Shown here: positions 52,380 through 63,460 of the stretch, piece after piece
Layout of the letters: each line of letters opens with the position of its first letter
Numbering within the stretch: the stretch's first letter is position 1
Origin: Stereum hirsutum FP-91666 SS1
Taxonomy: Eukaryota > Basidiomycota > Agaricomycetes > Russulales > Stereaceae
Length of the DNA stretch: 64,000 nt
Reading direction: 5' to 3'
Assembly: GCF_000264905.1 (NCBI RefSeq)
Contig: NW_006763138.1
Span: 1,699,254-1,763,253, forward strand
Made by a program: the position numbers and the translations under genes
The notes under the pieces: generated by a model
Databases searched by the model: none
What the model saw: the letters and a program-made list of their open reading frames with translations, nothing else
Told to the model about the DNA's origin: nothing

Positions 52380-53992
52380 TCATGCAGGTGAAGGGGCAGT
52401 ACTAGTATAACTAGGCGGAGGTACAGACGGTTCGCTACCGTCATCGAAGGGAGATATATCTACTACACTGTCCCCCAAAACCTCTACCGGTGGAGGTGCT
52501 GGTGGGCTCGAAGTACGCTGTGGCACTGCACTAGGCAGATTTCGAGCAGATCCGGTGCCCTTGGAATTATGAGAGGTGGATGCCGGAGGCACTATGAAAG
52601 GCGTGATGGTTTCTGCTGCAGATGAATTGAAAGCCGAATAAGTGATGTTGAGCGACTGCAGAAGGCATACGTGATTTACCTTCGTTCATTTCATGCACTA
52701 GCGTTCCTTGGGTGAGTGACATGGAGTCGATTGAGTCTCGTGACCCTGTCTGTCGGCGTCTGGCAGACCTCCTTAGTCGAATGAACAGATACAATACGAC
52801 TAGAGCGATTATGAGAGTGGTGGGCACCACCGATCCTGCAATCGCCGCGGCATCCGATTTGTGTGGGCCCGTAGCATTCGCAGTGCTCGTACTGGCACCC
52901 GCGCTGCTGGATGTGGAGCTACTCGACTCGGCGGCATTACCAAGGGAGGGTATGTACGACTTGGATGACTCGACTGTGATGTAGTCAAGGCAAAACTCGT
53001 CCGAACTAGCGGTGATTTCGAGGATATGTTGCTGTTCATCTCCGTTGAGCGGAAAGGTTTCGCTGATGAAGACAAAATTTGGCCACACCCCAGGATGCAG
53101 CGGTACACGGACATCATTTGGAGTATCTCCGTCTATTGTGTAGGTGGCAGCAGGAGCCGTACCATTGATGGCTATTCCATATACATCGAGTCCCCGTCCT
53201 ACAATCCGAAAAAGAACTGGGTCAGCATTTGTTTCGCATGGATTCAAGAAGGATTAGCGATTTGACCTATGAAAGTGAAGGAGACGTTTGCGCCTGCCTT
53301 TAAGGCTCGCGTGGAGGTGCCATTGTTCACGATATCGCTTTGCGGCCAGTTCGGAACCAAGTTGGGAGTGGTATTGGTCCAATCGGCTATCGGGGAATAG
53401 ACTAAAAAGGTGCTGGTGTCGTCGATGAAGAGCTGAGACGTGGGGGAATTCTCAATCGATGTATTGGCACTCGCTTGCACGAGGAAGTAGTCGAAATGGA
53501 AATCGGAAGCGATTGTCTGCGTCAGAATGGTGATTTCGACGGTGTGATTGCCATCTGCTAGCGGGCCAAGCGCGAAAATCTCTTGATGAGACAATGTCAC
53601 GCCCGCAGTCCCAGACTTGATAGTGTAGGGTACAGCGGTGCCGTTGTCCAGGGAGTAAGTTATGTTCGTGTTGACGTTTGAACCATTTATTGAGGCATAG
53701 GCAGCTATGGAAATTCCTAAGAGTGACGAGTGATAAACATAGAGGTTCAAATGCTGGAAAGGACCATCTCTTACCTTCGAAAGTGTATGCCAACGTAGAA
53801 CCATTAAGCCCTGATTGTGTTACTGTTTCTAAGTAGTTCGCACCGGATGCTAGCGACTGTCTCAGTGCTACGAATAGTACGAAAAATCATGACAAATATG
53901 CATACCTGGACTCGGCACCCAGCCGTCAAGCTGACTCCCACTAGAATCCAACTTCTGTGGTGAATAGGCGATCCTTGGATCCGTGTCATCGA
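52380..53992 (-). CDS. Single-pass membrane protein with tandem extracellular beta-type domains, 5' end missing
   Basis: Visible exons: 53906-53992, 53775-53867, 53267-53716, 52680-53198 and 52380-52612. The junction after the first has two phase-compatible options (a 38-nt intron, or a 61-nt intron from 53918 to 53857). Content: VDDTDPRIAYSPQKLDSSGS and a second DDTSTFLVYSP motif, each opening a jelly-roll-like ectodomain; many N-glycosylation sites; a Ser/Thr-rich stalk; the membrane helix VVPTTLIIALVVLYLFI; then a basic stop (RLRRSARRRQ) and a Pro-rich cytosolic tail ending PSYTSTAPSPA. This architecture is a common hypothetical family in mushrooms. No signal-peptide exon is found upstream: the acceptor at 53993 directly borders retroelement sequence, so the gene is probably truncated. 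Confidence 0.75.
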
Positions 53993-54000
53993 CTATTAGG

Positions 54001-56781
54001 GAGGTTGGGCAACGCCAAATATCGGAGTTCAAATCTCGTGATAAGATAAGGCAATATTCGGAATAGCCCACGTGGCGTGCCGGAGTGCGCGCCAAACACG
54101 CATTTTGTGGCCAAATCGACTGCTTGGGCAAAGAAGAGCACACCAGGTGCCGCTGTACAAATCATGCCATTCCACACTACTAAAAGATATCGAGAAGACC
54201 CAATACAGCCTATTTGCCCCAATGTCGAACCCAAGAAACGTACTCTCTGTCTCGCTGTCGTAATGGGTTGCCTACTCACACAAAGTATTCCAAATATTGG
54301 AACATCTTTGTGCATAATGCCCAGAAAGACTGAGGGCATCAACACTTTCTGTGTTCTGGTAAATATGGTAGCCCTAAAGATGCCTCTTTCGTTCGAACCA
54401 CCATCATCGCCCGCGCCCGCGGCACGGGCAACTTTGCAACAGCTCCACAAAGCCGTATTTGCCATCGCTCTCCCGAAGACTTCAACTGCACGTACATGCA
54501 CCGTTTCGCTCCCTGCCCTGCACGCCATACGCAAGCTCCTTGACGAGCTCGTTGCACAACCCCAACAACCACCGCCAGACCCTCGTGTCACTGAGCTCGC
54601 CTCCAAGATCGATGCCTTATCCGACAAACTTGACTCTCTCGCTGCTACTCAGCCGACCTCTTACGCTGACGCCGTGCGTTGCTCAACCCCCTCTCGCCAA
54701 CACACCTGTAGTCCCTCCAAGGCGTCTCCCATCGCTTCGCGTGCCCCAGTGCATCCACCCCAAGCTCCCTCTCATCCCGCCGTCGCTCGCGACACTTCTC
54801 TTGATGTTGTTCTCACCCCAAAAGACTCCCGCCATCCTGCCTTCATCGGTGATAGCCCCGCTGTGGTCCTCGCTCGATTCAACGAACTCATGTCGACTAC
54901 GAAACCTCTTGTCTACCCTGTCTCTGCTCGCGCTGTCGCCCGACTCCGAAACGGGAACCTTCGTCTCACGCTCAATCAGGAAGGGGCAGCCGATGACCTC
55001 ACCGACAAACAAGCGCTCTGGCTCCCCGATTTCTCGCCACTCTTGTCGATCCACGTTCCTCTATATCCCATTATTGTCCACCGTGTTCCGACCACTTTCA
55101 ACTTGTACTGCTGCGCCAGTCCCGGGCCCGACAGCTCCTGCAATGGCGACTACTGCAGCATGATGCGCGAGAATTCACTTCGTTTCCCTGAACTCCCGAC
55201 TCATGCTCGGCTCCGCTGGGTCTCCCCACTCGCCAAAAGGCCCTCAAAGACACACTCTTCGATCATCATGTTCCTCCCCTACAAAGACCTTGCTTCTCAA
55301 ATCATCCAGGAGCGCTTCGCCATCAATGGCATACTTCTTCGTACCGAAAAATATCACTTTCCCCCTGTTCAATGCTACAACTGCTTCCACTTCGGTCATA
55401 CTGCGGCTCACTGTACTCGTTCCACTGTCTGTGGGTGCTGTGCCGGTCCACACACCACCTCTGACTGCTGCTGCACAGAGCCGTCTCCCTGCACCGATCA
55501 CCACACATGCACACATATCCCCGAGAAGTGCTCCCTCCCTGGTTGCGGAGGCTCTCATCGTTCGACATCTCGGGATTGCCCAGTATGGCGCTCAATCACT
55601 GAAAAATCCCACCAACGGCATATTGACTCTGGACCCCTCTACATATAGTTTCCCCACCACACAATTCTGTAATCTAGCACACATCTTGGACCCGGACTGT
55701 TGTCCTATCTTGTTGACAGTACATGTTTCTATTCCTGCCTCATTTCTGTTGTTCTTCCCCTCCATCATCCTCCTCCTTCCTCCTCCCTTCCCTTGTGCCC
55801 TTCGGGGTTCCTGTCAGTTTGGAGTCGGCGCGTTCCCATGCGTCCCGTGTCCGCTCTCTGAACGGAATTTGCGCAAGATCTCCTGTTCGCTCACCGTGTC
55901 ATTTATACAACTTTATGTTTGTCTATCTCTGCTCTATGCTGCCCTTCACCTTCTTCTCAGTTGGCGCTTTCTTCCCCTTGACCTTCCCTGGCTTCTTCTC
56001 TGTATCAACCATGATGCGCGACGCTGATGGGTCTGGGCCAGCTCTTGCGATTCGAGCTCTGCATTTTCATCTAGGAATTTGCGAGAAGTCACCATTGCGG
56101 TGCTTGAGCGGAGGCTGATTTCGCAGAAGTAGCGGGTTGCTCCCTTCCACCGATTGGGCGCCAACATAGATGAGTCTCCCGTTTTCAAATCGTACCTGAT
56201 CGGGCTTCTAACAATGATGTTGCTATGATAGCTTCAAAAATTGCAAGGATACAAAATTCCCATTCCACAAAGCAATATGACCCAGGCTGCTGACTAGCTG
56301 TTGAGTTAGAGCTCTCAATTGTTGCACCGCGACCACCGGAGTCGACTCCTTTTCTTTGGCGGGTTACGACGCGGTGCTGTAATCCCCAAATGGGAAGCTA
56401 CTCATGCTGGCTCTTCATAACTATTGCGTGCTGGCCTTGTAAGATCGCGCGCTGTAGGGCATTCCTTGGCTCAATGTCTTCTGTAGAGTGGCAGAATTTG
56501 TCCCTTCTATGGGAGAAGGAGCGCTGATGTTCTGATATTGCTCCTACAGTCTAGAATATCGCTGTTCATGTTCTTGTATGAAAACATCAGCGCCTCAGTT
56601 ACTCTTGGCATCTGCATCAGACCATCGCTAGGCCCGTGCCCACATAAATCACGGCTTGTGCTTCGACCTCAGGCCACGGTGGCTTCGTGGACCCCCTCCC
56701 ACCGTACCCAGCGCCCCTCGATCTTCTCATGACGGTTTTTAATATAATAGACAGGTTGGGCAACGGCAATATCCGGAGTAG
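54001..56781 (+). mobile_element. Fragment of a Tad-like non-LTR retrotransposon (ORF1 only)
   Basis: A gag-like ORF1 is intact, but no endonuclease/reverse transcriptase ORF2 follows. A diverged direct repeat of about 29 bp flanks the segment: AGGTTGGGCAACG then AAATATCGGAG at 54002-54027, and AGGTTGGGCAACGGCAATAT at 56752-56771. The 1.1 kb after ORF1 has no recognised frame and may be decayed element sequence. Confidence 0.6.
54317..55648 (+). CDS. LINE ORF1 (gag-like) protein with zinc knuckle
   Basis: The frame is open from 54077, but the ATG at 54317 (or 54365) is the likelier start; the upstream part has no protein character. Core features: a Ser/Pro-rich N-terminal third, VVLARFNELM, SARAVARLRNGNLRLTLNQE, LSIHVPLYPIIVHRVPTTFN, FAINGILLRTEKYHFPPVQ and the CCHC knuckle CYNCFHFGHTAAHC (pattern C-x2-C-x4-H-x4-C). 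Extra Cys/His clusters follow. These match ORF1 of Tad1-type LINEs in basidiomycetes, an RNA-binding protein of the retrotransposition particle. Confidence 0.8.
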   Translation: MPRKTEGINTFCVLVNMVALKMPLSFEPPSSPAPAARATLQQLHKAVFAIALPKTSTARTCTVSLPALHAIRKLLDELVAQPQQPPPDPRVTELASKIDALSDKLDSLAATQPTSYADAVRCSTPSRQHTCSPSKASPIASRAPVHPPQAPSHPAVARDTSLDVVLTPKDSRHPAFIGDSPAVVLARFNELMSTTKPLVYPVSARAVARLRNGNLRLTLNQEGAADDLTDKQALWLPDFSPLLSIHVPLYPIIVHRVPTTFNLYCCASPGPDSSCNGDYCSMMRENSLRFPELPTHARLRWVSPLAKRPSKTHSSIIMFLPYKDLASQIIQERFAINGILLRTEKYHFPPVQCYNCFHFGHTAAHCTRSTVCGCCAGPHTTSDCCCTEPSPCTDHHTCTHIPEKCSLPGCGGSHRSTSRDCPVWRSITEKSHQRHIDSGPLYI

Positions 56782-56804
56782 CGTGCTCCGATATTTGGGT
56801 TGCG
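56759..56804. repeat. Hairpin at the retroelement boundary
   Basis: GCAACGGCAATATCCGGAG, a 7-base loop, then an inverted partly mismatched copy (CTCCGATATTTGGGTTGC). The same sequence type occurs once at 54009-54027, beside the truncated gene. Confidence 0.5.
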
Positions 56805-56891
56805 TTCCTCCTATTTTCGCTTTTCGGAGACATTGGAGAGCGCTCATCTCCTGACTTTTTTTATGGAGTAGGAGACAATTTAGGGCTACCA

Positions 56892-56912
56892 TTTTTTTTT
56901 TTTTTTTTTTTT
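56892..56912 (-). other. 21-base poly(A) on the minus strand
   Basis: On the minus strand the order is AATAAA, a short spacer, then 21 A. It lies about 335 nt beyond the stop of the PARP/E2 gene, where its 3' untranslated region would end. Confidence 0.5.
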
Positions 56913-57244
56913 GAATCCAATTTATTGTCCATCAGCGAAGAAAGCCGCTATGTAAGACAGAACCAGACGAGGGTATACAGACAGTGAGAGACTTCAAAAA
57001 GGTAAGACAAAACGAATATGACATGGTCTATGATACACGAGCTATATTCATTGCAAGGTAGTGACTGGAAGAGGAGTGCAGGCGATGGATGAATGGACGG
57101 ATGGATGAATGAATGGAAAAGCTAAATGGATGAGGACGTATCGTTCAAAGGCCCGAGGCTGGATCAATTGCAAGGCGAGTAGAGGAGAGGAGATGAACAG
57201 GAAAGATGAACTAATTAAGCGAATAGCGACAAACGAGACCATGT

Positions 57245-60200
57245 CTAATTGTACTTTGTCATCTCCTCCAGTTCCTTCGGGACCCTAGCGAACAAAAGCA
57301 AATGATCAGTCGCGTTGATTCATGGTCGGAGGCATCAATACTTGAAAGAGGACATAGACGTACTCCCATCCATGCGTGGCTGCCGCGCGCTTGAAGCCAG
57401 CGACCGCTTCGGGCACGGTGTACGGTTGATCCCAATGATCTACAACGACGTCGACATCAGGCATGAGTATGTTATATATTGAACGACATGCTTCGCCTGA
57501 AGCAGAGAGCTCACCAGGATGCAGACGCGCAGGTCTGGGCTCCAAGTTCGACATGGCCATGCGAATCTACGAAGGGTAGAGTTGGGGATGAGATCGAAAC
57601 AAACAAACAAAAGTGCGATGCGGCGGCGGTGAGCTTACCTGGAGCAAGATCGACGCAACGCTGTATGTCGAGATCCATCCAGAGGAAGTAAGCAGGTCCT
57701 ATGAAAAGTGGTCAGATTCGAAACAAACATGTCTAGACGTCACCATGTTACACACCATGCACATCGAACCACCGCCCGTGACATGACCACCGCCACCATG
57801 AATCTGTGATATGAACCGGTCAGGACTTGAGAGAACGTAGACCATTCAATTGACGCTCACGAATGGCAAGAACCTAGACGTGGAACAGTAATGATATAAG
57901 CCACGCAGTCGACCACTACAACAAAGACAAGACGCACCGAGGAGAAATCACACGGAAGAATGGCGGAGCGAACGGGAAATTCTGGACGAACAAAGTCAAC
58001 ACAGATAGGAAGAGGCCAGCCATCAGGCGGAGAAGAGTAAACCGACTAAACCACGCACCTGGCTGAACCGAACCTCCATCACGATCGCCTTGACACCCCT
58101 CGCCTTCATATCCTTCGCTAAAGGCAGCTCTGGGTCGAACCCAAACAGCTCTACTACCCATCTATAACCAGGACGTCAACGGGGAGCTAAGACGGTTGCA
58201 GGCAGGTAAAAAAGCACGCACTGGAATAGATTGTCGTCGGTTGTGTCCGGATCGTAATACCAGCCTCTCATACTAGGCGGTTCATCCTCCTGCATCTTCA
58301 TCATAGCCTTAACCTCCCTCGCCAATACGCTCAACGCCATAGGGTTAGCCTAGATCCACCGACCACCAAATGACATGTCAATATCGCAATCAAAGCTTCG
58401 CAGAATGCCAGCCCTTGTGCACTGCTTACCCTCGTCGGCGGTGGGATCAACGTAACGTGCTTCAACACCTCCGCAGCGCAAGGCTCATACGGCGGCTCAT
58501 CAGCAGCGGTCTTCTTCCTCTGCTGAGCCTGAGACGAAGACGCCGACGGTTCCACATTCGAAGATTCCTTCCCGGGCTCGAACTCCATCAACTCGTGATC
58601 CGTATCGTCCAAGTCGAACTCCGTATCCGAGGCCATCTCTCCCTCCAGCTTAGCCAGCTTCGCAGCAATAGCAGGCACATAGATCTTGGTGCCATGCATA
58701 AGGGCCTGGTGCTGAAAGGGCGTGGATATCGGCGCATGAGACGGCGAGAGCACGAAGGGGGATAGACTTACTTCTGGATCCATGGGCAACATCTCGCCTG
58801 TCGGGGGCTCTGCGGGCTCCTCGCCAGCGCTGGTTGCTCCAGCCACAAGAACGCCATGTCGTAATTGCGGTACCGTGCTGGCGGCGTGCTGGACGATGAG
58901 ATAGCGAGCTTGGATCCAGTCAAGCTGAACACAGGACGTGTGATTAGTCGCGTAGACAAGGCCGTAGTTGCGACTAGGAATGACTTACGTGCTGAACCAC
59001 GAGGTGAGGCGTCTTGGAAGTGAACTCGTTCTGAACGTAGCCAACGAAACCCACGTCAACTAGTCTATCTCGAAACATCTAACACATATATAATCTTACC
59101 GGTAGATTCACAACTGACAATCCCCGAAACCAGATCAGCTCAAAAAGAACCCCAAGAGTTATGACAAGCTCAGAGACTCACTCTCACAAAGCGCCATAAC
59201 CTTCACGATCCCATTCTCCGCGTTCTTCCAGTTCATCGAAGTCGACGGCGACGCATACTGCGACACCGACGCCGCGCCATCCTTCGCAAAATACACTCCG
59301 TCTCCGAACGCCCGTCCGTTCGTCCTCTTCTTGAAGTGCAGGCCCCTGCCATATCATCATCGATCATGGGAGCGGAGAACGTCAGCATGCGGTGCAAAGA
59401 CGCCAGTGAGACAAAGGAAAGAATTCAACCCACTCCCGAATGATCGCATGCCAATTCCTCGCCCCGCTCCCATGAAACGCGAACAGCGTCGGATACTGCT
59501 TCGCATTCACACATCTCGCCTGAGCTGCCTGGATCGCCAGTTTGAGCTTATGCTCCTTATCCGGAGATCCCGTGACGAATCGGAATTGGGTGTAGCCTGG
59601 GAGCTGTGGCGCACGAAAAGAAAAAAAAAGGACAAACGCGAGAAACGTGAGTTGGTCTGGTGAGAGGACGGGTGGAGATGAGGAAGTGTTTGTTACCCCG
59701 TGGACCATTTCATCTGGATCTGAGAGCGCGCGGAGGTAGGAAGTATTCGAGGCGATAATCTGGAGCGAACGAAACAGTGTCAATGAATTTGTTCTATTAA
59801 CGCACCAAGAAAATGAGAACGAAGAAAACTGACCCAACGAAGAAGCTTAAACGCAGATTCCGGGATCTTCCCGCCATCTATGTCCTTAACATCCCCATAG
59901 AAATAAGCATGCGGAAAATGAAAAGGCAAGGATCTCATACACACCTTCAACTTCCTAATCTTCCCCGAATGTCTTTCATTGTCCGTCATATTCTCTATAT
60001 AGGCTTTATAAGCCCGCGCGGAAAGACTGCACAGCACAGATTGCGGCACGTACCTCCTTCCAGCCACGACTTCATCGAAGCCTATCCAGATGAATGACCT
60101 TACATCAATCTCTTTCTCTCCGTCAAGAGAAAAGGGACCACGACTTACGATAGACGGCAATTGATCCAACAGCATAGTCACAGCCTTACCCTTCTCTTCC

Positions 60201-63200
60201 GGCGACAACCCGTCAAAATCCACCTCTTCGTCGCCAGGTTTCCAACCGGCTACACCTGGTCTGAAAGAAGAAATAGATAACCTCTCAGCATCCCGTACTC
60301 CGTGAACGCTACCAGGAAGCTTGGGAGTGTAACGGTGGTGGTGGTGGTAGTTGTGATGGTGTTAGTGGCGGCTTACTTGGGCGCCTGTAAATGAATACCG
60401 TCAGGATATTCCTTCATCTCTGTCTCGCCCGCACTGTGGTACGCAAATCTATAAGACAAAATGAAAGGAACGTTCAGTCCAAAGACTCGTCATTCAAAGG
60501 CAGGTTTGGTCTCACTGTACGAGCTATGTGGCAGGCAGAGATAGGTCAGTCACTCGCTAAGAACAATGAAACCAAAGTAAACTCACTAGATCAACCGCAG
60601 GCCCATTCGTCACGATCTACGGCCATACGAAGAATCCCACCAATAGATGACATCAGAACGAGGCGATCCGAACTTAGAAAGACCTTCACGCACCTCATAA
60701 TCGATCGATGGTCCCAGTCCCACAGACATATACTACATCAAAAGACGAGCGCACATCAACCACCATTTCTATTCCGTCGAAGAAGAGAAAGAAAAGAGGC
60801 AGCAGAACACTCAACTCACCTGGTACAAACAAAGCTGATCCCCGCAAACGTACGGTTTCAAAGCCTGCACCTCGCTATTGATCCCTCGATGGCAGACCTA
60901 CGCCCATACATATGTCAATCAGTAGATGGTTAGCGTCGAATGGGGGGAGGAGGAAAGGGAACCTACGAGACAGAACCTCGGACACATCTTGAACCGTCTC
61001 ACGAGATAGCTGAAAGCGATGAGCGGGAAGTTATCCTTATATTCTGGATCGCGCAACGGATCTTCTGGCAGCTATGTCCCAAAACACATTCAGTCAATGG
61101 CAATGGTACATCCACAAGAAAATATGTCATGTCACTCACGTTATACGTCTCCGCCAGCTCTTGCTCTTCCTCATCCTCCATCTCCGCTTGCTAAAATACA
61201 CAACACAACTCAGCTCACGTCCCATCCTCACTCATGTTTCCGGGGGACAAAAAGAGGAACACCACGCACCCTCGGATCGACAACACCCACCCCCGCCATC
61301 TCCCCCACCTTCCCCAAACACACCCTCTCCGCCCCCGCCCACCCAAACGGCCTCACCTTCTTCACCTTCCCCCTCGCCGCCGACATGCCCGAATGCCAAA
61401 TCACGCTCGTGTTCGTGCTCGACGTCGTACTCTGTCCCCGCTGTTGACCCTGCTGCTGATTCGCGCTCGAAGTCTGGCTCCCCTGCTCGCTCGACGTCTG
61501 CCGCGGCCTCCTCCTAAACTTAACCAACTCCACAAAATGCTCCTTCATCAACGCCGCCAACGGCTGGCCCACACTAAACGGCTCGAAATCCGCCTTGCTC
61601 CCGTCTTTGCCTTCCCCTTTCACTGGCAGCCGGGAGGAGTGTGCGCGGAAGGCGGAGGTGACGGCTTCTTTGCTTGGTTTGTACTGTCGTATAGGTGGGA
61701 AAGTGGGGTTAAGTGAGTATGGGAGGGTGAAAGTGGGTGAGTCGGGATGGAAGGGAAGAGGAGGAGAGGGGCAAGAGAGGATGTACCTTCGAACCGAGCC
61801 CAACCGCGAATTTAACGTCCCCATTACGGAGCTGGTCGATATCGAGGGGATAGCTCGCTCCGATGTTGATTAACAAACTGCAGCAGAAAAACAAAAAAGC
61901 ACATCAATTTTCCGTATGCATATTCGCCCAACTCCGCAAGAAGTGAACGTACGTGAGATACATATTGCCTCCCTGGCGGAACTTCGCGTCCCAGGCCTAC
62001 AGAAAAGGTACCATCGTGGTTTATCAGTCGTCAGTCGTCAGTCCTCATTCAATTCAGGCTGGGTGGGGGATGGACCATGGACGGCACGTGGAACATAACC
62101 CACCTCCAGGACAGAAAGCGGAATGTCCAAAGTGCCCACTTTGACCGAAACGCTGATCACATTATCAAGCTCGTTAATCCTCGTAAAACCCGGACGATAT
62201 CCCGACGCCGAGATCTGCAAGAAGTCACTGTGCACAACAAGAGTTCAGCCACACAATCGTAGACGTCACTCAGACAACAGACAGAAGAGGAAAGAAAAAA
62301 CGAACGCACCGTTTAAGCGCAAGCTTCATCGCCGTCTCCGCCGCTCCATCTCTCGGCTTAATATCGAAATACTCATCGTCCGGATAATCGTCTACATCCG
62401 AGTCGTCCTCGGCTTCCGCCTCCTCCTCGACCGTCGCACGACTACTATTCGCCGTCAACGCCTGTCTCGCCTTTCCCCTCCCATTCGCCTTATTATTCCC
62501 ATTCCCACCCCCTCCCCCGTCCGAAGACGCCAAAACGCTCTGTGCCATGACCAACTGCAGATCCACATCCTCGCTCTTACTCTTCCACACCTTCCTCGCG
62601 ATCCACGCACAAGCTTCATACACCGCCACACTTCCCAGCTCTGATGCGCCCGCCAACACCTCACTCACAGAGGAAGAAACGTCGTCGTCCGTGTAGGCGA
62701 AAAATTGGTGGTCGTGCAGGTAGGACGAGGTGTCGGCGCACATGAGGGTTATGCTGAGCGTGCGGGAGGGGTTGGAAGGGTGCGGGAGAGTGAAGAGGAT
62801 TGTGTCGTCTGATTCTTGTTTGAAGCCTGTACAGCATGATGACGATTAGTATCATAAGTTGGTGAAGTGGGATTAGGATGGGATGGGATTCGGGAGGCGC
62901 CACATAGAGAGGATAATTGAGTGGCATGTTGTGTAGACATGCGAAACGACGCGTAACAAAGAAAGGAATAAACAAGCTCACCTCGAATGACCGCCTCATC
63001 ATCATCATCACCCCACAACTCCGTCAACTGCTGCACATGCAACCCCCACACCCTCCTCGGGCTCATCTTCCCCTTCCCATTCTCTTTCCCACCACTCTCC
63101 TTCCCTGTAGCTGCAGGCACATCATCATCGTCCGTCAGCTCTATAGGATTCTCTTCCGTGCCAGCATCTGCATCAGGCGAGCCCATCAATACATCCCCAT

Positions 63201-63460
63201 CCTCATCCATATCTTCGTTGGAGTCGTTGGAGTCGGAGAGCGAGATAGGCGTAGGAATACTCCTCTCGGCGTCGTCGATGCCTATTTCGGGGCCTATGCT
63301 TCGTCGGGTTTTGGTGCCCTGGTTCGATCTAATAGCATCACACACACACACACAGCACACAAATACAACGATACGCGGTTGAGAGACGCGACGGCGTGAA
63401 GAGTCCAGATATGCGTACGTACGTGAGATCAGGCGTGGCCTTCCGCTTCAGATTGCTCAT
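57245..63460 (-). CDS. PARP (ADP-ribosyltransferase) fused to a UBE2Q-like ubiquitin-conjugating enzyme
   Basis: Thirty-four exons, all in phase, give 1216 residues: 63423-63460, 62982-63328, 62310-62826, 62104-62227, 61953-61996, 61787-61877, 61270-61683, 61140-61190, 60967-61071, 60820-60897, 60694-60732, 60587-60616, 60516-60523, 60377-60448, 60149-60260, 60054-60081, 59945-59994, 59834-59884, 59697-59759, 59434-59603, 59182-59345, 59100-59113, 58989-59030, 58772-58924, 58430-58711, 58222-58349, 58059-58161, 57938-57981, 57861-57873, 57756-57803, 57639-57698, 57515-57566, 57364-57439, 57245-57284. Order: basic/acidic N-terminus; a PARP6/8-like regulatory part (CHRGINSEVQALKPYVCGDQ, LCLYQYMSVGLGPSIDYE); PARP catalytic core with FAFHGSGARNWHAII (His798) and RAFGDGVYFAKDG (Tyr829), no catalytic Glu visible (DWIQARYLIV), so mono-ADP-ribosylation is likely; then a C-terminal E2 with FPFAPPFFRVISPRF and GGGSMCMDLLTSSGW (Cys1140). 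Exons of 8, 13 and 14 nt occur. Confidence 0.88.

Noticed and set aside
55649..56740. A LINE ORF2 (endonuclease/reverse transcriptase) downstream of ORF1
   Set aside because: None of the short frames shows endonuclease or reverse transcriptase motifs on either strand.
56892..56912. Reading the T-tract as the 3' tail of the plus-strand LINE
   Set aside because: A plus-strand LINE would end in A, not T; the tract is poly(A) only on the minus strand.
59070..59113. A 21-nt intron after the 14-nt PARP exon
   Set aside because: Too short to splice; a 69-nt intron with its acceptor before NEFTSKTPHLVV fits both phase and the family pattern.
61019..61716. Plus-strand Pro/His/Arg-rich frames opposite the PARP/E2 gene
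   Set aside because: Antisense shadows of well-supported coding exons.
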